64,000 bases of DNA from Occultella glacieicola (GCF_004353825.1 NZ_SMNA01000011.1:98461-162460), one strand, 5' to 3'; positions 1 to 9,326 are shown, counted from the stretch's first letter. A program made the numbers and translations. Notes: generated by a model from the sequence alone, not told the origin.

Positions 1-202
1 CGAGCCCGGAGACGCCCTGGAGCAGCCCGGTGAGCAGCGACGGGGTCGTGTTCGCCGCGAGGTACTCCTGCACCTGCGCCGGCGGGGACCCGGGCAACGG
101 CAGGTCCCCGACGCTGAACGCGCCGGCGACCGGCGAGACGGCCAGATAGAACAACAGGAAGAGCAGGGCGCCGAGCAAGGGCGAGGGAGTGCGTGCGGTC
201 AT
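1..202 (-). CDS. Predicted membrane protein, 5' part only
   Basis: The ATG at 202 opens a reading frame that runs leftward out of the window, so only the first 67 codons are visible. Residues 8-28 form a hydrophobic helix (LLGALLFLLFYLAV), which could be a signal anchor or first membrane span. The segment after it contains GLLQGVSGL. I do not recognise the family. It is divergent from the gene at 336, and the 133 bp between them must carry both promoters. The frame was found by hand-translating the reverse strand. Start choice is moderately secure. Confidence 0.55.
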   Translation of the reverse strand, partial: MTARTPSPLLGALLFLLFYLAVSPVAGAFSVGDLPLPGSPPAQVQEYLAANTTPSLLTGLLQGVSGL

Positions 203-335
203 GCAGGTCAGCCTCGTCGTGCGGCGACGTCGCGTCGTCCTGCCACGAGCGTCATTCTGAATACGTCCACCGCCGTATGCACCGCGCCGGGACGTGTGCC
301 GATACTGGGGTCCCGACCGGACCGGAGGAGCCCAG

Positions 336-938
336 ATGACCACCACGGTACCCACCGCGCCCGACCAGTCCACCGCGTCGGCGGGCCGAGCGCCGCGCCG
401 GACCAGCCCGATGGAGCCTCGCCCGCGCTCGTGGCCGCGACTCGGTGCCCGCGCGCGTCGGGTGGTGCTGATCGTGCACCTGGCCTCCGCCGGGTCGTGG
501 CTCGGTCTCGACGTGGTCCTCGGGGTCCTGGTCGTCACCGCGCTCGGTGCGGCACCCGCCACGGCCGCAGCCCTCACGGTCGCGATCGGCACGTTCGTCG
601 GCTGGCCGCTCGTCGCCGTCGCCCTGATCACCCTGCTCAGCGGCGGTGTGCTCGGGCTGGGGTCCAAGTACGGGCTGGTGCGCTACCGGTGGGTCCTGAC
701 CAAACTCGTCCTGACCCTGGTGCTGATCGGGCTGGTCGTCGGCGTGCTGGTCCCGTCCGTCGCCGAGCTCGCGGCGACGGCGACGGCGTCGGCGCCGCCT
801 GTCGGGACAGGCACCTTCGAGGTCGGTCGGCAGTTGATCTTCCCTCCGATCGTGTCCTCGCTCGCCCTGTTGTTCGCCATCACGCTCTCGGTCACCAAGC
901 CATGGGGTCGCCGCCGGGCCGCCGGGTTGGCCCGATGA
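336..938 (+). CDS. Four-helix integral membrane protein coupled to a response regulator
   Basis: 200 aa. An upstream in-frame ATG exists at 294, but the ATG at 336 follows a GGAGGAG ribosome binding site (324-330) and is preferred. After about 40 polar, Arg/Pro-rich residues there are four hydrophobic segments near residues 43-70, 79-105, 119-141 and 167-187. The overall look is that of DUF2269-like small membrane proteins, but I cannot assign a family securely. Its stop codon overlaps the start of the response regulator (ATGA at 935), so the two are translationally coupled. No histidine kinase is present between or beside them, so a signalling link is inference only. Confidence 0.8.
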   Translation: MTTTVPTAPDQSTASAGRAPRRTSPMEPRPRSWPRLGARARRVVLIVHLASAGSWLGLDVVLGVLVVTALGAAPATAAALTVAIGTFVGWPLVAVALITLLSGGVLGLGSKYGLVRYRWVLTKLVLTLVLIGLVVGVLVPSVAELAATATASAPPVGTGTFEVGRQLIFPPIVSSLALLFAITLSVTKPWGRRRAAGLAR

Positions 939-1585
939 TCCGGGTGCTCCTGGTCGACGACCAGGACCTGGTCAGGATCGGGCTGCGGACGCTGATCGAG
1001 AACGAGGACGGGTTCGAGGTCGCCGGCGAGGCGGCGGACGGCCTGGCCGCCGTGGACGAGGCGATCCGGACCCGGCCGGACGTCGTCCTGATGGACATCA
1101 GGATGCCCGGGATCGACGGCCTCGAGGCGACCAGGCGGATCGTCGCCGAGGCGGACCTGGCCGGGACCCGGGTGATCGTACTGACCACGTTCGAGCGGGA
1201 CGAGTACGTGTTCGAGGCCCTGCACGTCGGGGCGTCGGGATTCCTGCTGAAGGACACCCCGCCGGCGCACCTGCTCGACGCGATCACCACGGTGGTCGAC
1301 GGCGGTGCGCTGTTGGCACCGAGCGTCACCCGGACCCTCATCGCCGAGTTCGTCACGGCCGGCCGCCGGGTGTTGACGCCCCACCCGCAACTCGACCAAC
1401 TGACCGCCCGGGAGACCGAGATCGTGACCCTGGTCGCCGAGGGTCTCAACAATCACGAGATCGCGCAGCGGCTGTTCCTCAGTCCGGCCACCGCCCGCAC
1501 CCACGTCAGCCGGGCCATGATCAAACTCGGCGCACGCGACCGCGCGCAACTCGTGGTCTTCGCCTTCCAGTCGGGCCTCGCCTGA
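935..1585 (+). CDS. NarL/FixJ-family response regulator with LuxR HTH
   Basis: 216 aa. The receiver domain occupies about residues 1-120. It has the acidic pair D8/D9, phosphoacceptor D54 (VVLMDIRMPG), the switch Thr in VIVLTTF and the conserved Lys in LLKDTP. The LuxR-type DNA-binding domain spans about 148-212 (LTARETEIVTLVAEGLNNHE, then RTHVSRAMIKLGARDR). This is a complete, standard-length two-component transcription factor. It overlaps the membrane protein gene by 4 nt and has no adjacent kinase gene, so it is an orphan within this window. A strong hairpin at 1614-1648 lies 28 bp downstream. Confidence 0.93.
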   Translation: MIRVLLVDDQDLVRIGLRTLIENEDGFEVAGEAADGLAAVDEAIRTRPDVVLMDIRMPGIDGLEATRRIVAEADLAGTRVIVLTTFERDEYVFEALHVGASGFLLKDTPPAHLLDAITTVVDGGALLAPSVTRTLIAEFVTAGRRVLTPHPQLDQLTARETEIVTLVAEGLNNHEIAQRLFLSPATARTHVSRAMIKLGARDRAQLVVFAFQSGLA

Positions 1586-1613
1586 GACCGAGGTGCCGGG
1601 TTGGACAACGAGA

Positions 1614-1648
1614 AGAACCCCGCTCCGCGAACACGCGGGCCGGGTTCT
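1614..1648. terminator. Hairpin terminator at the backbone side of the island junction
   Basis: An imperfect inverted repeat pairs AGAACCC...CCGCG with CGCGG...GGGTTCT around an AACA loop, giving about 15 base pairs with one mismatch and one bulge. It lies just after the response regulator. It also lies where the original tRNA-Ala gene (reading leftward) would have terminated before island insertion. On the minus strand it is followed by TCTTCT. It is probably bidirectional; no long U tract is present on the plus strand. Confidence 0.6.
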
Positions 1649-1662
1649 GCTTACTTCGCATT

Positions 1663-1679
1663 CTGTGGAGCTAAGGGGA
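1663..1679. repeat. attL: 17-bp copy of the tRNA-Ala 3' end
   Basis: This sequence is identical to 36754-36770, which covers the 3' side of the tRNA-Ala acceptor and T stems. Identity stops immediately on both sides: the left copy continues AACGCACC, the right one TTCGAACC. This marks the left junction of the island. Confidence 0.85.
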
Positions 1680-1728
1680 AACGCACCAGCATCGCGCTGG
1701 CCAGGTCAGACACCAAGAAGCTGAGAGT

Positions 1729-1753
1729 TGTGCCAGCCTTGTGCCAGTTCTGC
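1729..1753 (+). repeat. Putative integrase arm-type site, left copy
   Basis: This 25-bp stretch contains two direct TGTGCCAG units 12 bp apart. It matches 36625-36649 at 23 of 25 positions in the same orientation. It lies 50 bp inside attL. Repeated short units close to each att site are typical of tyrosine-recombinase arm sites; binding is inferred. Confidence 0.55.
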
Positions 1754-1957
1754 GGATATCCGGTGCTGGCCACCGGCATAGGTTGCAAGGGAGGTGGACG
1801 GATGGGCTCTTGCACCCCTTGACCAGCTCCGTTCCGCAAGCAACGCAAGGATCCGACCCATTGGGTGCAACGAACATCGCGCGTGGCTCACGCCGTTCGG
1901 GTGGGCTGGGCGTCAGCATGCCCCACCGGGGTTTCCCATGCTGAGCAGTTGACGTTG

Positions 1958-2500
1958 TCACCGGCGAGTTGAGGCTGGCTCTGGCATGTCGTCCCACGTG
2001 CGGCCCTCAAGCTGACGACCGTTCGCTTTCGGTGTCCGACCACCCCACTGCTTGAAGAAGAACGCCACGTCTGCTTCTAGGCACTGATCGCGGAGGTCCT
2101 CCACCCAGGCCGGGTCCATGGCACGCGCGCGAGGGCCGGACTCTCCGCCGGCGATGAGCCAGTCGATCCTGTCGAGATTCAGCGCAGGCAGCGCAGTGAT
2201 GAGCGGTTCACAGGATAGGAACCGGGTAGATGCGGGGACCGCTCGGAGATGGTCGATCCTGTCGACGGCATCGTACGACTCTATCGAGACTCCCATCCAG
2301 AGGTTGTCGGGCCAGTCGAGTCTGTCCGCCACTCTCGCCATCCGGTGGGCACGCTTCGTCAGCACCTGGTAGGTATGCTGGGGAGTCCGGCGGATGACGT
2401 CGAAGATGCCACGGATGAAGTCGATTGGGACCTTGGCATGGAACAAGTCACTCATTGAGTTCACGATGACCCTGTCCTGGTGGAAGCAAGAGCGCATCAC
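1958..2500 (-). pseudogene. 5'-truncated DUF5131 (phage Gp37/Gp68-like) gene
   Basis: The 180-aa frame matches the middle and C-terminal part of the DUF5131 family: VNSMSDLFHA near residue 13, HTYQVLTKRAHR, LWMGVSIES, FLSCEPL, WLIAGGESG and FFKQWGGRTPK. Full-length members begin about 60 residues earlier, with a Cys-rich radical-SAM-like segment (WNPVTGC...C..C) that is missing here. The first residues of this frame do not resemble the family, so the 5' end has been lost. Members usually travel on phages and islands, which fits its position by the left island end. Residual expression is unlikely to give a working enzyme. Confidence 0.8.
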
Positions 2501-2831
2501 CCCGGCTGATCGACACGCTCGGTGACGAATTGCTTGAGGTGCTCCTCACCTTTGAAGTCCCTGGTGCAGTCCCACATTCGACTGCCAGACGTGCGCGAGC
2601 ACCTTGCGCGGGATGGCCGAGTGATGCTGGCGGATGCGGTACGGCGTACGTAGCCGCGGCTGGTGTTCTCCGCGCACGAGACCAGCGAGTGTCCGGGGCA
2701 TTGAACGAGGGACGAACGTGGGTTGAGGTCTTGATCATCGAGCCCAAGCCCGGGTCGACTCTCGTGCGGAACTTGGCGAGACTGTCCGTCGACCGGGAGT
2801 CCATCTGCGCACACTCACCTGCCAAGAACTG
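2501..2831. other. 331-bp region with no supportable gene
   Basis: Short frames exist on both strands, but none shows a recognisable motif or a convincing start. A minus-strand frame ending at 2497 has MWDCTRDFKGEEHLKQ near its end and might be a relic of the gene that once sat upstream of the DUF5131 fragment. I treat it as decayed sequence. Confidence 0.4.
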
Positions 2832-2854
2832 TTGATTCCCGAATCAATCTTGAC
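2832..2854 (+). promoter_or_regulatory. Operator/promoter element, regulon-1 copy 1
   Basis: The inverted repeat TTGATT-CCCG-AATCAA is followed by TCTTGAC, 23 nt in all. TTGACA (2850-2855) is a good -35 hexamer, with TATCTA at 2872-2877 after a 16-nt spacer as a possible -10. The element lies 190 bp before the FAD oxidoreductase at 3046. Three other copies in the island share the same layout (5238, 15456, 34552 on minus). Confidence 0.75.
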
Positions 2855-3045
2855 AGCATGGACAACCCGCATATCTACTCGGTACATAGTTGCGACCGTG
2901 CCACCTTGCCCTTCTGTCACATCGGCGGCGCGGCCGGGCGCATTCTGCGCAAGCAGTAGCAGCGGGTCGATGTTCGGCACTTCGTTCGGAAGGTTCCACC
3001 GAAGAGCAGTCACTACTCGCTCACGAGACATCTGGGAGAACACAC

Positions 3046-4419
3046 ATGGCCCGCTCCGAATATCGGAGTTCGCTTCACGAGCCGAGACGTCAGATCCCGC
3101 TCGACGACGAGTCCGATGTTGTCGTGTGTGGAGGTGGACCAGCCGGCGTCGCCGCCGCACTAGGTGCTGCGCGGCTCGGCGCACGCACCACACTCGTCGA
3201 GTCTCAGGGCGCGCTAGGCGGTGTCTGGACCTCGGGCGCGTTGTCCTGGATCATCGATGCCGCTCTAAAGCCGGGAATCATGGCTGAGATCGTGGAAGCG
3301 CTGGAGGCAGCTGGTGCGGACACCCCCGTCGGCTTCCCTGACTTCTCCTACGACGTCGAGAGAATGAAACTCGTGCTCGAGAGTATGTGCACAGCCGCCG
3401 GGATACGGATGCTATTCAACACCGATGTAGTCGGCGCTCGGGTCCACGAAGGCCGACTCCAGGCAATCATCACTGAGTCGAAGAGTGGCCGCATTGCCTT
3501 CTCCGCGTCGACATTCGTCGACTGCACGGGCGACGGCGACGTCGCTGCACTGGCCGGTTGCCAGTTCGAGATCGGCCACCCTCAGACTGGGCAACTGCAA
3601 CCCATGTCTCTCATGGCACTGGTCAGCGGCATCTCCGTCGACGAGATGCACGACGTGATTATAGCCAACGACGTGGTTCGCGCAGATGAGGAGGACTTTT
3701 CACTGGCACGCAGGCGAAAGATCTCCAAGCACAATCTTCTTCGCGAGCTCGGAAGGGCTGGATTCGACCCGAGCTATACGGGTATCAGCCTCTTCAAGGT
3801 TCACGACGATGTCTTCGCGCTGATGGCGAACCACCAGTACGACGTTCGGCCAGACGATGTCGGCGCGATTACCTCGGCAACGATCGAAGCGCGCCGTGAG
3901 ATCAATCAGGTCGTCGAGGCCCTCCGTCTGTTGGGGGGGCGCTGGTCGGGTTTGCGCCTCATCAACACTGCTGCTCAAATAGGGGTACGTGAAGGGCGGC
4001 GCATCGCTGGGCGCTACCACATCACGCGAGACGACGTCATGCGGGGCGCTGAGCACGAGGACGCTGTGGCGCGAGTCGCCTTCGGCTTCGACGTGCATGC
4101 CCTCACACGCGCGGAAGGCGGCTACCGCAGTCCGACAATGTCTGATGTCGAGACCCGCGCGCGGCCCTACGAGATCCCGCTTCGCGCCCTCATCGCGCGG
4201 GATGTCGATGGCCTGCTGATGGCCGGACGGTGCATCTCTGGCGACTTCTGGGCTCACTCGAGCTACCGCGTCACGGGCAATGCCGTTGCCACCGGCGAGG
4301 CGGCAGGGGTCGCGGCGGCGGTAACAAACTCATTGGGATGCACGGTCGCCCAGACCCCGTGGGCCGCGATCGCCAAGGCACTGCCATACCAAGCTGAACG
4401 GATTCTCGAACAGGCCTAA
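3046..4419 (+). CDS. FAD-dependent oxidoreductase (FAD_oxidored family)
   Basis: 457 aa. I start at the ATG at 3046, which follows GGGAGA; the frame is open further upstream but that part is meaningless. The N-terminal Rossmann fold has VVVCGGGPAGVAAALGAARL (residues 23-42) with the Glu of TLVE binding ribose. A second FAD motif is TFVDCTGDGDVAALAGC near 155-172, and the C-terminal FAD contact is LLMAGRCISGDFWAHSS near 390-406. The layout is that of PF12831 proteins, often found in polysaccharide loci; substrate unknown. No signal peptide, so cytoplasmic. It is a paralogue of the gene at 15538. Transcription is probably from the element at 2832. Confidence 0.85.
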   Translation: MARSEYRSSLHEPRRQIPLDDESDVVVCGGGPAGVAAALGAARLGARTTLVESQGALGGVWTSGALSWIIDAALKPGIMAEIVEALEAAGADTPVGFPDFSYDVERMKLVLESMCTAAGIRMLFNTDVVGARVHEGRLQAIITESKSGRIAFSASTFVDCTGDGDVAALAGCQFEIGHPQTGQLQPMSLMALVSGISVDEMHDVIIANDVVRADEEDFSLARRRKISKHNLLRELGRAGFDPSYTGISLFKVHDDVFALMANHQYDVRPDDVGAITSATIEARREINQVVEALRLLGGRWSGLRLINTAAQIGVREGRRIAGRYHITRDDVMRGAEHEDAVARVAFGFDVHALTRAEGGYRSPTMSDVETRARPYEIPLRALIARDVDGLLMAGRCISGDFWAHSSYRVTGNAVATGEAAGVAAAVTNSLGCTVAQTPWAAIAKALPYQAERILEQA

Positions 4420-4517
4420 TCCGGCTCATCGCACACGAGGGTGTAGCGGTGGTGCCCGGGTAAGGGCCGAGGTCCCAGGATGGAAATTCTCACACTGCCC
4501 ATCCGGAAGACCTCGAC

Positions 4518-5045
4518 GTGGACGACGCTACCTTCTGGACTCCTGACCTGACGAGGCTCTGCCGCTTGGACGAGCTTGGCCTCGTGGCTGTCGGGCAGGC
4601 ACTGGAGCCCGATCGGGGAGTGCTGGCTTGCAGGGTGGTCGAGCCCGATGGGTGGTGCCGCCGCTGCGGGTGCGAAGGCGTGCCGCGGGGAACTGTGTGC
4701 GCGGCTTGCGCATGAGCCGTTTGGCTGGCGTCCCACGGTCTGTTGGTCCGGATGCATCGCTAACGGTGCTGCGGGTGTGGGCACGTGTGGCGTCAGGACT
4801 CCACCACAGCGGCGCCGCCGCGGGCGAAGCTGTCCCGGGCGGCAGTGCGCTGGGCCTTGGTCGCCCTGGTCGGCCACCTGACAGTCGCCACGATCGCCGA
4901 AGCCCTCGCGGTGTCGTGGCACACCGCTAACGACGCCGTCCTGGCCGGGGCCGTCGGGTCCTGATCGACGACCCAACCCGGTTCGATGGCGTCGCCGTGA
5001 TCGGAGTCGAGGAGCACGTGTCGCGCCACACGTCACTTCACGTCA
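4518..5045 (+). pseudogene. Degenerate ISL3-family transposase fragment
   Basis: Pieces in different frames read like the N-terminal half of an ISL3 transposase. They are a zinc-finger stretch (CRRCGCEGVPRGTVC) at 4518-4715, then HEPFGWRPTV in a second frame, then the HTH-like LIDDPTRFDGVAVIGVEEHVSRHT near 4960-5035. Several frameshifts and the loss of everything after the first catalytic Asp region show a dead remnant. No terminal repeats were found. Boundaries are approximate. The stretch 5046-5237 holds nothing else that I recognise. Confidence 0.7.
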
Positions 5046-5237
5046 GACGCCCAGCACGAGCATGCTTCACCATCGGCAACAACGGCGGTGGGTGTGTTTG
5101 CGATGGGCGGCCAAGCACCCCAGATCGGGACTCGCGAGCCGACCTGCCCACTGCCGGAGAGCTGACCCGCGACACTGCCCGTGCGGGTGTTCTGTGTTCC
5201 GAAGTCTTCGACCCAGGCAATCGCGAACGGCGATGAG

Positions 5238-5260
5238 TTGATTGCCCGATCAATCTTGAC
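5238..5260 (+). promoter_or_regulatory. Operator/promoter element, regulon-1 copy 2
   Basis: TTGATT-GCCCG-ATCAA-TCTTGAC, the same 23-nt layout as at 2832. It lies 148 bp before the lyase at 5409, the first gene of the lyase/LplABC/lyase operon. Confidence 0.75.
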
Positions 5261-5291
5261 TCAACTGGATCGGAACAGTTGACTCAGCTGG
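5256..5291 (+). repeat. Tandem TTGACTCA(A/G)CTGG repeat downstream of the operator
   Basis: TTGACTCAACTGG (5256-5268) and TTGACTCAGCTGG (5279-5291) match at 12 of 13 positions with a 23-bp period. The first copy overlaps the -35-like TTGAC of the operator element. It could be a second regulator site or alternative promoter; not seen at the other three operators. Confidence 0.45.
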
Positions 5292-5408
5292 TCGAGCCGT
5301 CCGGTTCCCTGCCGTAGGTTGGGCCTCACATCCTGGCGAAACGGCACACCACAGCAGGATTTCAGCACGTCACCATGGCGTTGAAGCCACGAGAAGGAGT
5401 AGCAGTCA

Positions 5409-7373
5409 ATGGCGAAGCATCTACTCTTCGGCACCTCATACAGTCGGCGGACTGCACTGAAGGTGGCCGCAGCGGCGTCCGCCGGTGTCGCGTCCGGGCC
5501 ACAGGCGCAAGCCTGGACTCACGGGTCCGGTCCAAGCAGGACCGACGACTCCCATCCGCGTCTCCTCGCGAGGCCCAGCGACTTCGACGCAGTGGCCTCT
5601 CGCGTCGTCACGGACGAGGTATCCCAGGGATGGTTCAGCACGCTGGAGGAGCTCGGGACGGAGTTGTTGGCGGTACCCACGCCGACCTTCCCGAACGGCG
5701 CAAGCCTGCTCAACACCGCCAGAACTGCCGTCAATCGCATCTACACACTCGCCCTGCTCGAGCAACTCGCCGCCGACCCCTCCTACGCACAGCGCGCGCG
5801 AGCTGAGATCGCGGCAATCGCGGAGTTTCCTCAATGGAGCCGAACGAACCCACCGAAACTCGCCGACGACTTCCTCTCGGTTGCGGAGATGACCCACGCG
5901 ATGGCAATCGGGTACGACTGGCTGTTCCACACCATGAGCGACGACGAGCGTGCCGATGCCCGCGAAGCCATCATTGAAAAGGGGCTGCGCACAGCCCTGA
6001 ACGCCTACCGGGAAGATTCGATCTACACCGGTTCACCAAACAACGTCGGGATCGTCACCAACGCTGGATTCGGTGTGGGGGCACTCGCCATCGAGCCAGA
6101 GTCGCCCTTGATCGCACGGGACATCCTGCGCAGGAGCCTGCACTGCATCCGACCAGCCGTCCAGCAGCTCAGCCCCGACGGGAGCAGCCCCGAGGGCGGC
6201 TATTGGGGATATGTCATCAGGTACCTCGGCATCTACCTCGCAGCACTGGAGTCCTCTGGCGTCCGCGATAACGGGATCTCACAAACCGTCGGGCTGTCCG
6301 AAACAGGAAACTATGCGATCTACCTGACCGGTCCCGCGGGGCAGTTCTTCAACTACTCGGACTCCGATCCAACGTCGCAGCAGCCTCCGGAACTGCTGTG
6401 GCTCTCTGAGCGGTACTCGAATCCCGTCTACACATGGTGGGGCAGCCGGAGCCGGTCGACGAGCACCCTCTACCTGCCCCGCTACTTGTTGTGGTACGAC
6501 CCCAGCAAGGACGTCGGTCCGCTCGAGTCCGACCTGCCACTCGACATCCATTTCGCCAGCGTGGAGGTTGCAACCTTCCGCAGCGCGTGGGAGGACCCGG
6601 ACGCCCTGTTCGCCGGCTTCAAGGCGGGCGACAACGCCAGCAGCCACGGTGACCTCGATCAGGGCACCTTCGTCATCGATGCGAATGGGCGCAGGTGGGC
6701 GACAGAACTAGGCAAGGACAGTTACGGCCTTTCCGGCTACTTCGACTACGGCGGTGGCAGGCGCTGGAACTACTATCGCAAACGCGCCGAGGGCCAGAAC
6801 ACCCTGGTCATCAACCCGACCTCGGCACCCGACCAACTCCCCAACGCCTCCTGCCACATCTCCCGCTACGAGTCATCCGCCGCCGGCGGATACGCGATCG
6901 CGGACCTCACCGGTGCAGTCCCCGGAGATGCGGTCACGTCCTGGCAGCGCGGCGTCGCCATGGTCGACCAGCGTCGGCGCACCCTGGTGCAGGACGAGGT
7001 GACTCCGAACGGTCACATCACGGCGTGGTGGTTCATGCACACGACCGCACAGGTAGCGGTCTCCGAGGATGGCCGGTCCGCATCGTTGACCATGGCGGAT
7101 GAGGACGGCGGCAACCCCGCCACTCTCCTGGTCCAGATGGTGTCCGCTCCCCCGGACTCGGCATTCACGGTTCGTGCTGCAACACCACTTCCGACGTCTC
7201 CCACCCCCCAGGGACAATCGGCGAACGCAGGCGTCTCGAAACTCACGATCGAACTGGCGGCTGATGACGCGTTCACGCTGGCGGTGCTCTTCAGCCCGAT
7301 CACCGAGCCGGCCAACCCGGATTTGACGACTCCCAGCGTCGTCGCGCTGCATGATTGGTCGACGGACATGTAA
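5409..7373 (+). CDS. Tat-exported heparinase II/III-type polysaccharide lyase
   Basis: 654 aa. The start ATG follows GAAGGAG. A twin-arginine signal (SRRTALKVAAAASAG, residues 12-26) predicts export. The alpha-toroid holds MTHAMAIGYDWL (161-172), N211/N212 and SPEGGYWGY with Y265/Y268. The beta-sandwich holds KAGDN..SHGDLDQGTFVID with H413, then RWNYYRKRAEGQNTLVI. N212, Y268 and H413 are the likely catalytic set by analogy with heparinase II and the PL15/PL17 oligo-alginate lyases. The fold removes uronic-acid units by beta-elimination; exact substrate cannot be read. First gene of an operon with the importer at 7599-11239. Closest local paralogue: the minus-strand gene at 32399-34354. Confidence 0.88.
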   Translation: MAKHLLFGTSYSRRTALKVAAAASAGVASGPQAQAWTHGSGPSRTDDSHPRLLARPSDFDAVASRVVTDEVSQGWFSTLEELGTELLAVPTPTFPNGASLLNTARTAVNRIYTLALLEQLAADPSYAQRARAEIAAIAEFPQWSRTNPPKLADDFLSVAEMTHAMAIGYDWLFHTMSDDERADAREAIIEKGLRTALNAYREDSIYTGSPNNVGIVTNAGFGVGALAIEPESPLIARDILRRSLHCIRPAVQQLSPDGSSPEGGYWGYVIRYLGIYLAALESSGVRDNGISQTVGLSETGNYAIYLTGPAGQFFNYSDSDPTSQQPPELLWLSERYSNPVYTWWGSRSRSTSTLYLPRYLLWYDPSKDVGPLESDLPLDIHFASVEVATFRSAWEDPDALFAGFKAGDNASSHGDLDQGTFVIDANGRRWATELGKDSYGLSGYFDYGGGRRWNYYRKRAEGQNTLVINPTSAPDQLPNASCHISRYESSAAGGYAIADLTGAVPGDAVTSWQRGVAMVDQRRRTLVQDEVTPNGHITAWWFMHTTAQVAVSEDGRSASLTMADEDGGNPATLLVQMVSAPPDSAFTVRAATPLPTSPTPQGQSANAGVSKLTIELAADDAFTLAVLFSPITEPANPDLTTPSVVALHDWSTDM

Positions 7374-7598
7374 CGGGCTCTCATTCTGGCTCGCAGGTGC
7401 GTCGCCGGGCAGCTCACCGAGGTCACCACGGGGCGACCGAACTGCCGCCCAGCACCTACACAATTCTGCTCCGACAGAAGTCCCTCGGAACTCACCGCAG
7501 CGATCAGCACCAACCGCGGTCGGCAAGCGTATGCCGGTCATCGGTCCGTGTTGACGCGCCCTCCTAGACCGCTCCGCACACAAGATTCGGGAGTACCC

Positions 7599-9224
7599 AT
7601 GCAGCACCCATCCTTCGACCGACGCACTTTCCTCCTGGGAGCGGGCGGAGCCCTCACTCTCGCAGCCTTGCCAAGTTGCTCCACCGGCGGCACTGGTTCC
7701 GAAGCTCCGACGACTGACAACAGTGGCGTCGAGCTACCCTCCTACATCCCCTCGACGGGTGTTAAGCCGGACCTTCAAGGTACGCCGGAGGGCGTGCCGG
7801 ACGGGTTCTTCAACTACCCCGCCGATCAGCATCGTTCCGTCACCGAAACACCGGGGGCGGGTGAGTCGATCAGCGGGATGGCGATGATCTCCACGGCGGT
7901 CCCGCCGACCCGATCCGAGAACGCCTACTGGCGAGAGCTGGAGGACCGGCTCGGTGTATCGCTCGACCTGATGATGACCCCGTCGGCCGATTACGATCAG
8001 AAGTTGGCCACCGTCGTTGCAGGCGGCGACATCCCTGACATGGTTCAGATTCGGGATGCCCCGGATCTTCCTCGACTGCTCGAGTCGCAGTTCCAAGACC
8101 TGTCCGAGTACCTCTCCGGCGATGCGATCCAGGACTACCCGAACCTGGCCACCTTGCCGCCTCTGACGTGGCGGGGGGCCATCTACAACGGTGGCATCTA
8201 CGGCATCCCGAATCCACGGCAGGCGATCGGGAGTTACGTGTTCGTACGCCAGGACATCTTCGACTCGCTGGGGCTGTCGACCGAACCCGAGAACCTTGAT
8301 GAGTTCCTCGAGACCTGTCGCGCGCTCACCAACGCCCAGGAGAACAGGTGGGCGATGGGCGATTCCGGATCGGCGGCTGCGCTCGTGATCATGGGCATGT
8401 TGTCCGGAGTGCCGAACGAATGGCGCAACGAGAACGGCTCGCTCACCCATAAGTACGAGACGGACGAGTTCGCGCGTTCGGTCGAATGGGTTACGCAGCT
8501 CTGGCAGGACGGCTTGATGCACCCGGATACGTTCGCGAGCTCCGACACGAGTGGTCAGTGGTTCCATGCGGGCCGAACCGGGATCTGGCTGACGGGCAAC
8601 GGACACTGGAACAGCGCATTGAAGAACCATCCGACGTCAGAGCTCGGACTGATGACCCTGCCGAACTGGGATGGTGGCGGCCTCGCACCGTGGCGGCTCG
8701 GGTCAGGCTTCTTCTCGATCAATGCCTTCAAGAAGGCCGAACCCGAGCGAATCAAGTTGCTGCTCCGGGTCTGCAACTGGCTCGCTGCTCCGTTCGGCAG
8801 TGAGGAGAACTACCTCCGCGCGTATGGGCTGGACGGCGTTCATCACACCGTCGACGCCGATGGGAATCCGACTCTCACCGAGTTGGGTCAGGCAGAGCTG
8901 CGGCTCCCGGTCAGTTATCTGGCGGCGCCGCCGACTCCGCTGTACACACCCGGGCGGCCCGACGACACGAGGGTCCAGCATGCCTATCAGTCCGAGGTGA
9001 TTCCCGTGGGCGAGCCCAACCCGGTGATCGGTCTCTACTCGGCCACGGACGCCGACGACGGGGTCAGGCTGAAGCAGACCTTCGACGACGCCGTCAACGA
9101 CATCATCACTGGCCGGGCGACCATCTCCACACTCACCGAGTCCGTGGACGCGTGGAAGCGCGATGGAGGCGACGCGATGAGGGCCGAGTACGAGGAACAA
9201 CTCGCCGCCTACCCGATCGACTGA
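7599..9224 (+). CDS. Oligosaccharide-binding lipoprotein, LplA-type (ABC importer)
   Basis: 541 aa. The ATG at 7599 follows CGGGAG; the frame is open to 7548 without a ribosome site. The signal has a twin-arginine (DRRTFLLGAGG) and a lipobox, ALPSC, so a Tat-exported lipoprotein is expected. The mature protein is a type-1 extracellular solute-binding protein of the large LplA class. Motifs include AGGDIPDMVQI, GIPNPRQAIGSYVFVRQD, and LASW-like C-terminal helices. It pairs with the LplB/LplC-type permeases downstream. Its position between two lyases points to unsaturated uronate oligosaccharides as cargo (inference). Paralogue at 27471. Confidence 0.9.
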   Translation: MQHPSFDRRTFLLGAGGALTLAALPSCSTGGTGSEAPTTDNSGVELPSYIPSTGVKPDLQGTPEGVPDGFFNYPADQHRSVTETPGAGESISGMAMISTAVPPTRSENAYWRELEDRLGVSLDLMMTPSADYDQKLATVVAGGDIPDMVQIRDAPDLPRLLESQFQDLSEYLSGDAIQDYPNLATLPPLTWRGAIYNGGIYGIPNPRQAIGSYVFVRQDIFDSLGLSTEPENLDEFLETCRALTNAQENRWAMGDSGSAAALVIMGMLSGVPNEWRNENGSLTHKYETDEFARSVEWVTQLWQDGLMHPDTFASSDTSGQWFHAGRTGIWLTGNGHWNSALKNHPTSELGLMTLPNWDGGGLAPWRLGSGFFSINAFKKAEPERIKLLLRVCNWLAAPFGSEENYLRAYGLDGVHHTVDADGNPTLTELGQAELRLPVSYLAAPPTPLYTPGRPDDTRVQHAYQSEVIPVGEPNPVIGLYSATDADDGVRLKQTFDDAVNDIITGRATISTLTESVDAWKRDGGDAMRAEYEEQLAAYPID

Positions 9225-9326
9225 CCAGGGAGGCAATGCGATGAGACGCCCAGTGATGGGACACACTGACCTCGGCATCGAGATCTCGCAACCGAGGACG
9301 ACGATACGGCCAACGCGGGGGTCACG

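Noticed and set aside
683..1549. Long minus-strand frame opposite the membrane protein and response regulator
   Set aside because: Antisense shadow of well-supported genes; composition is Arg/Pro/Gly-rich with no motif.
1601..1944. Short frames at the left island edge
   Set aside because: No ribosome site or motif; they span attL and the arm-type repeat.
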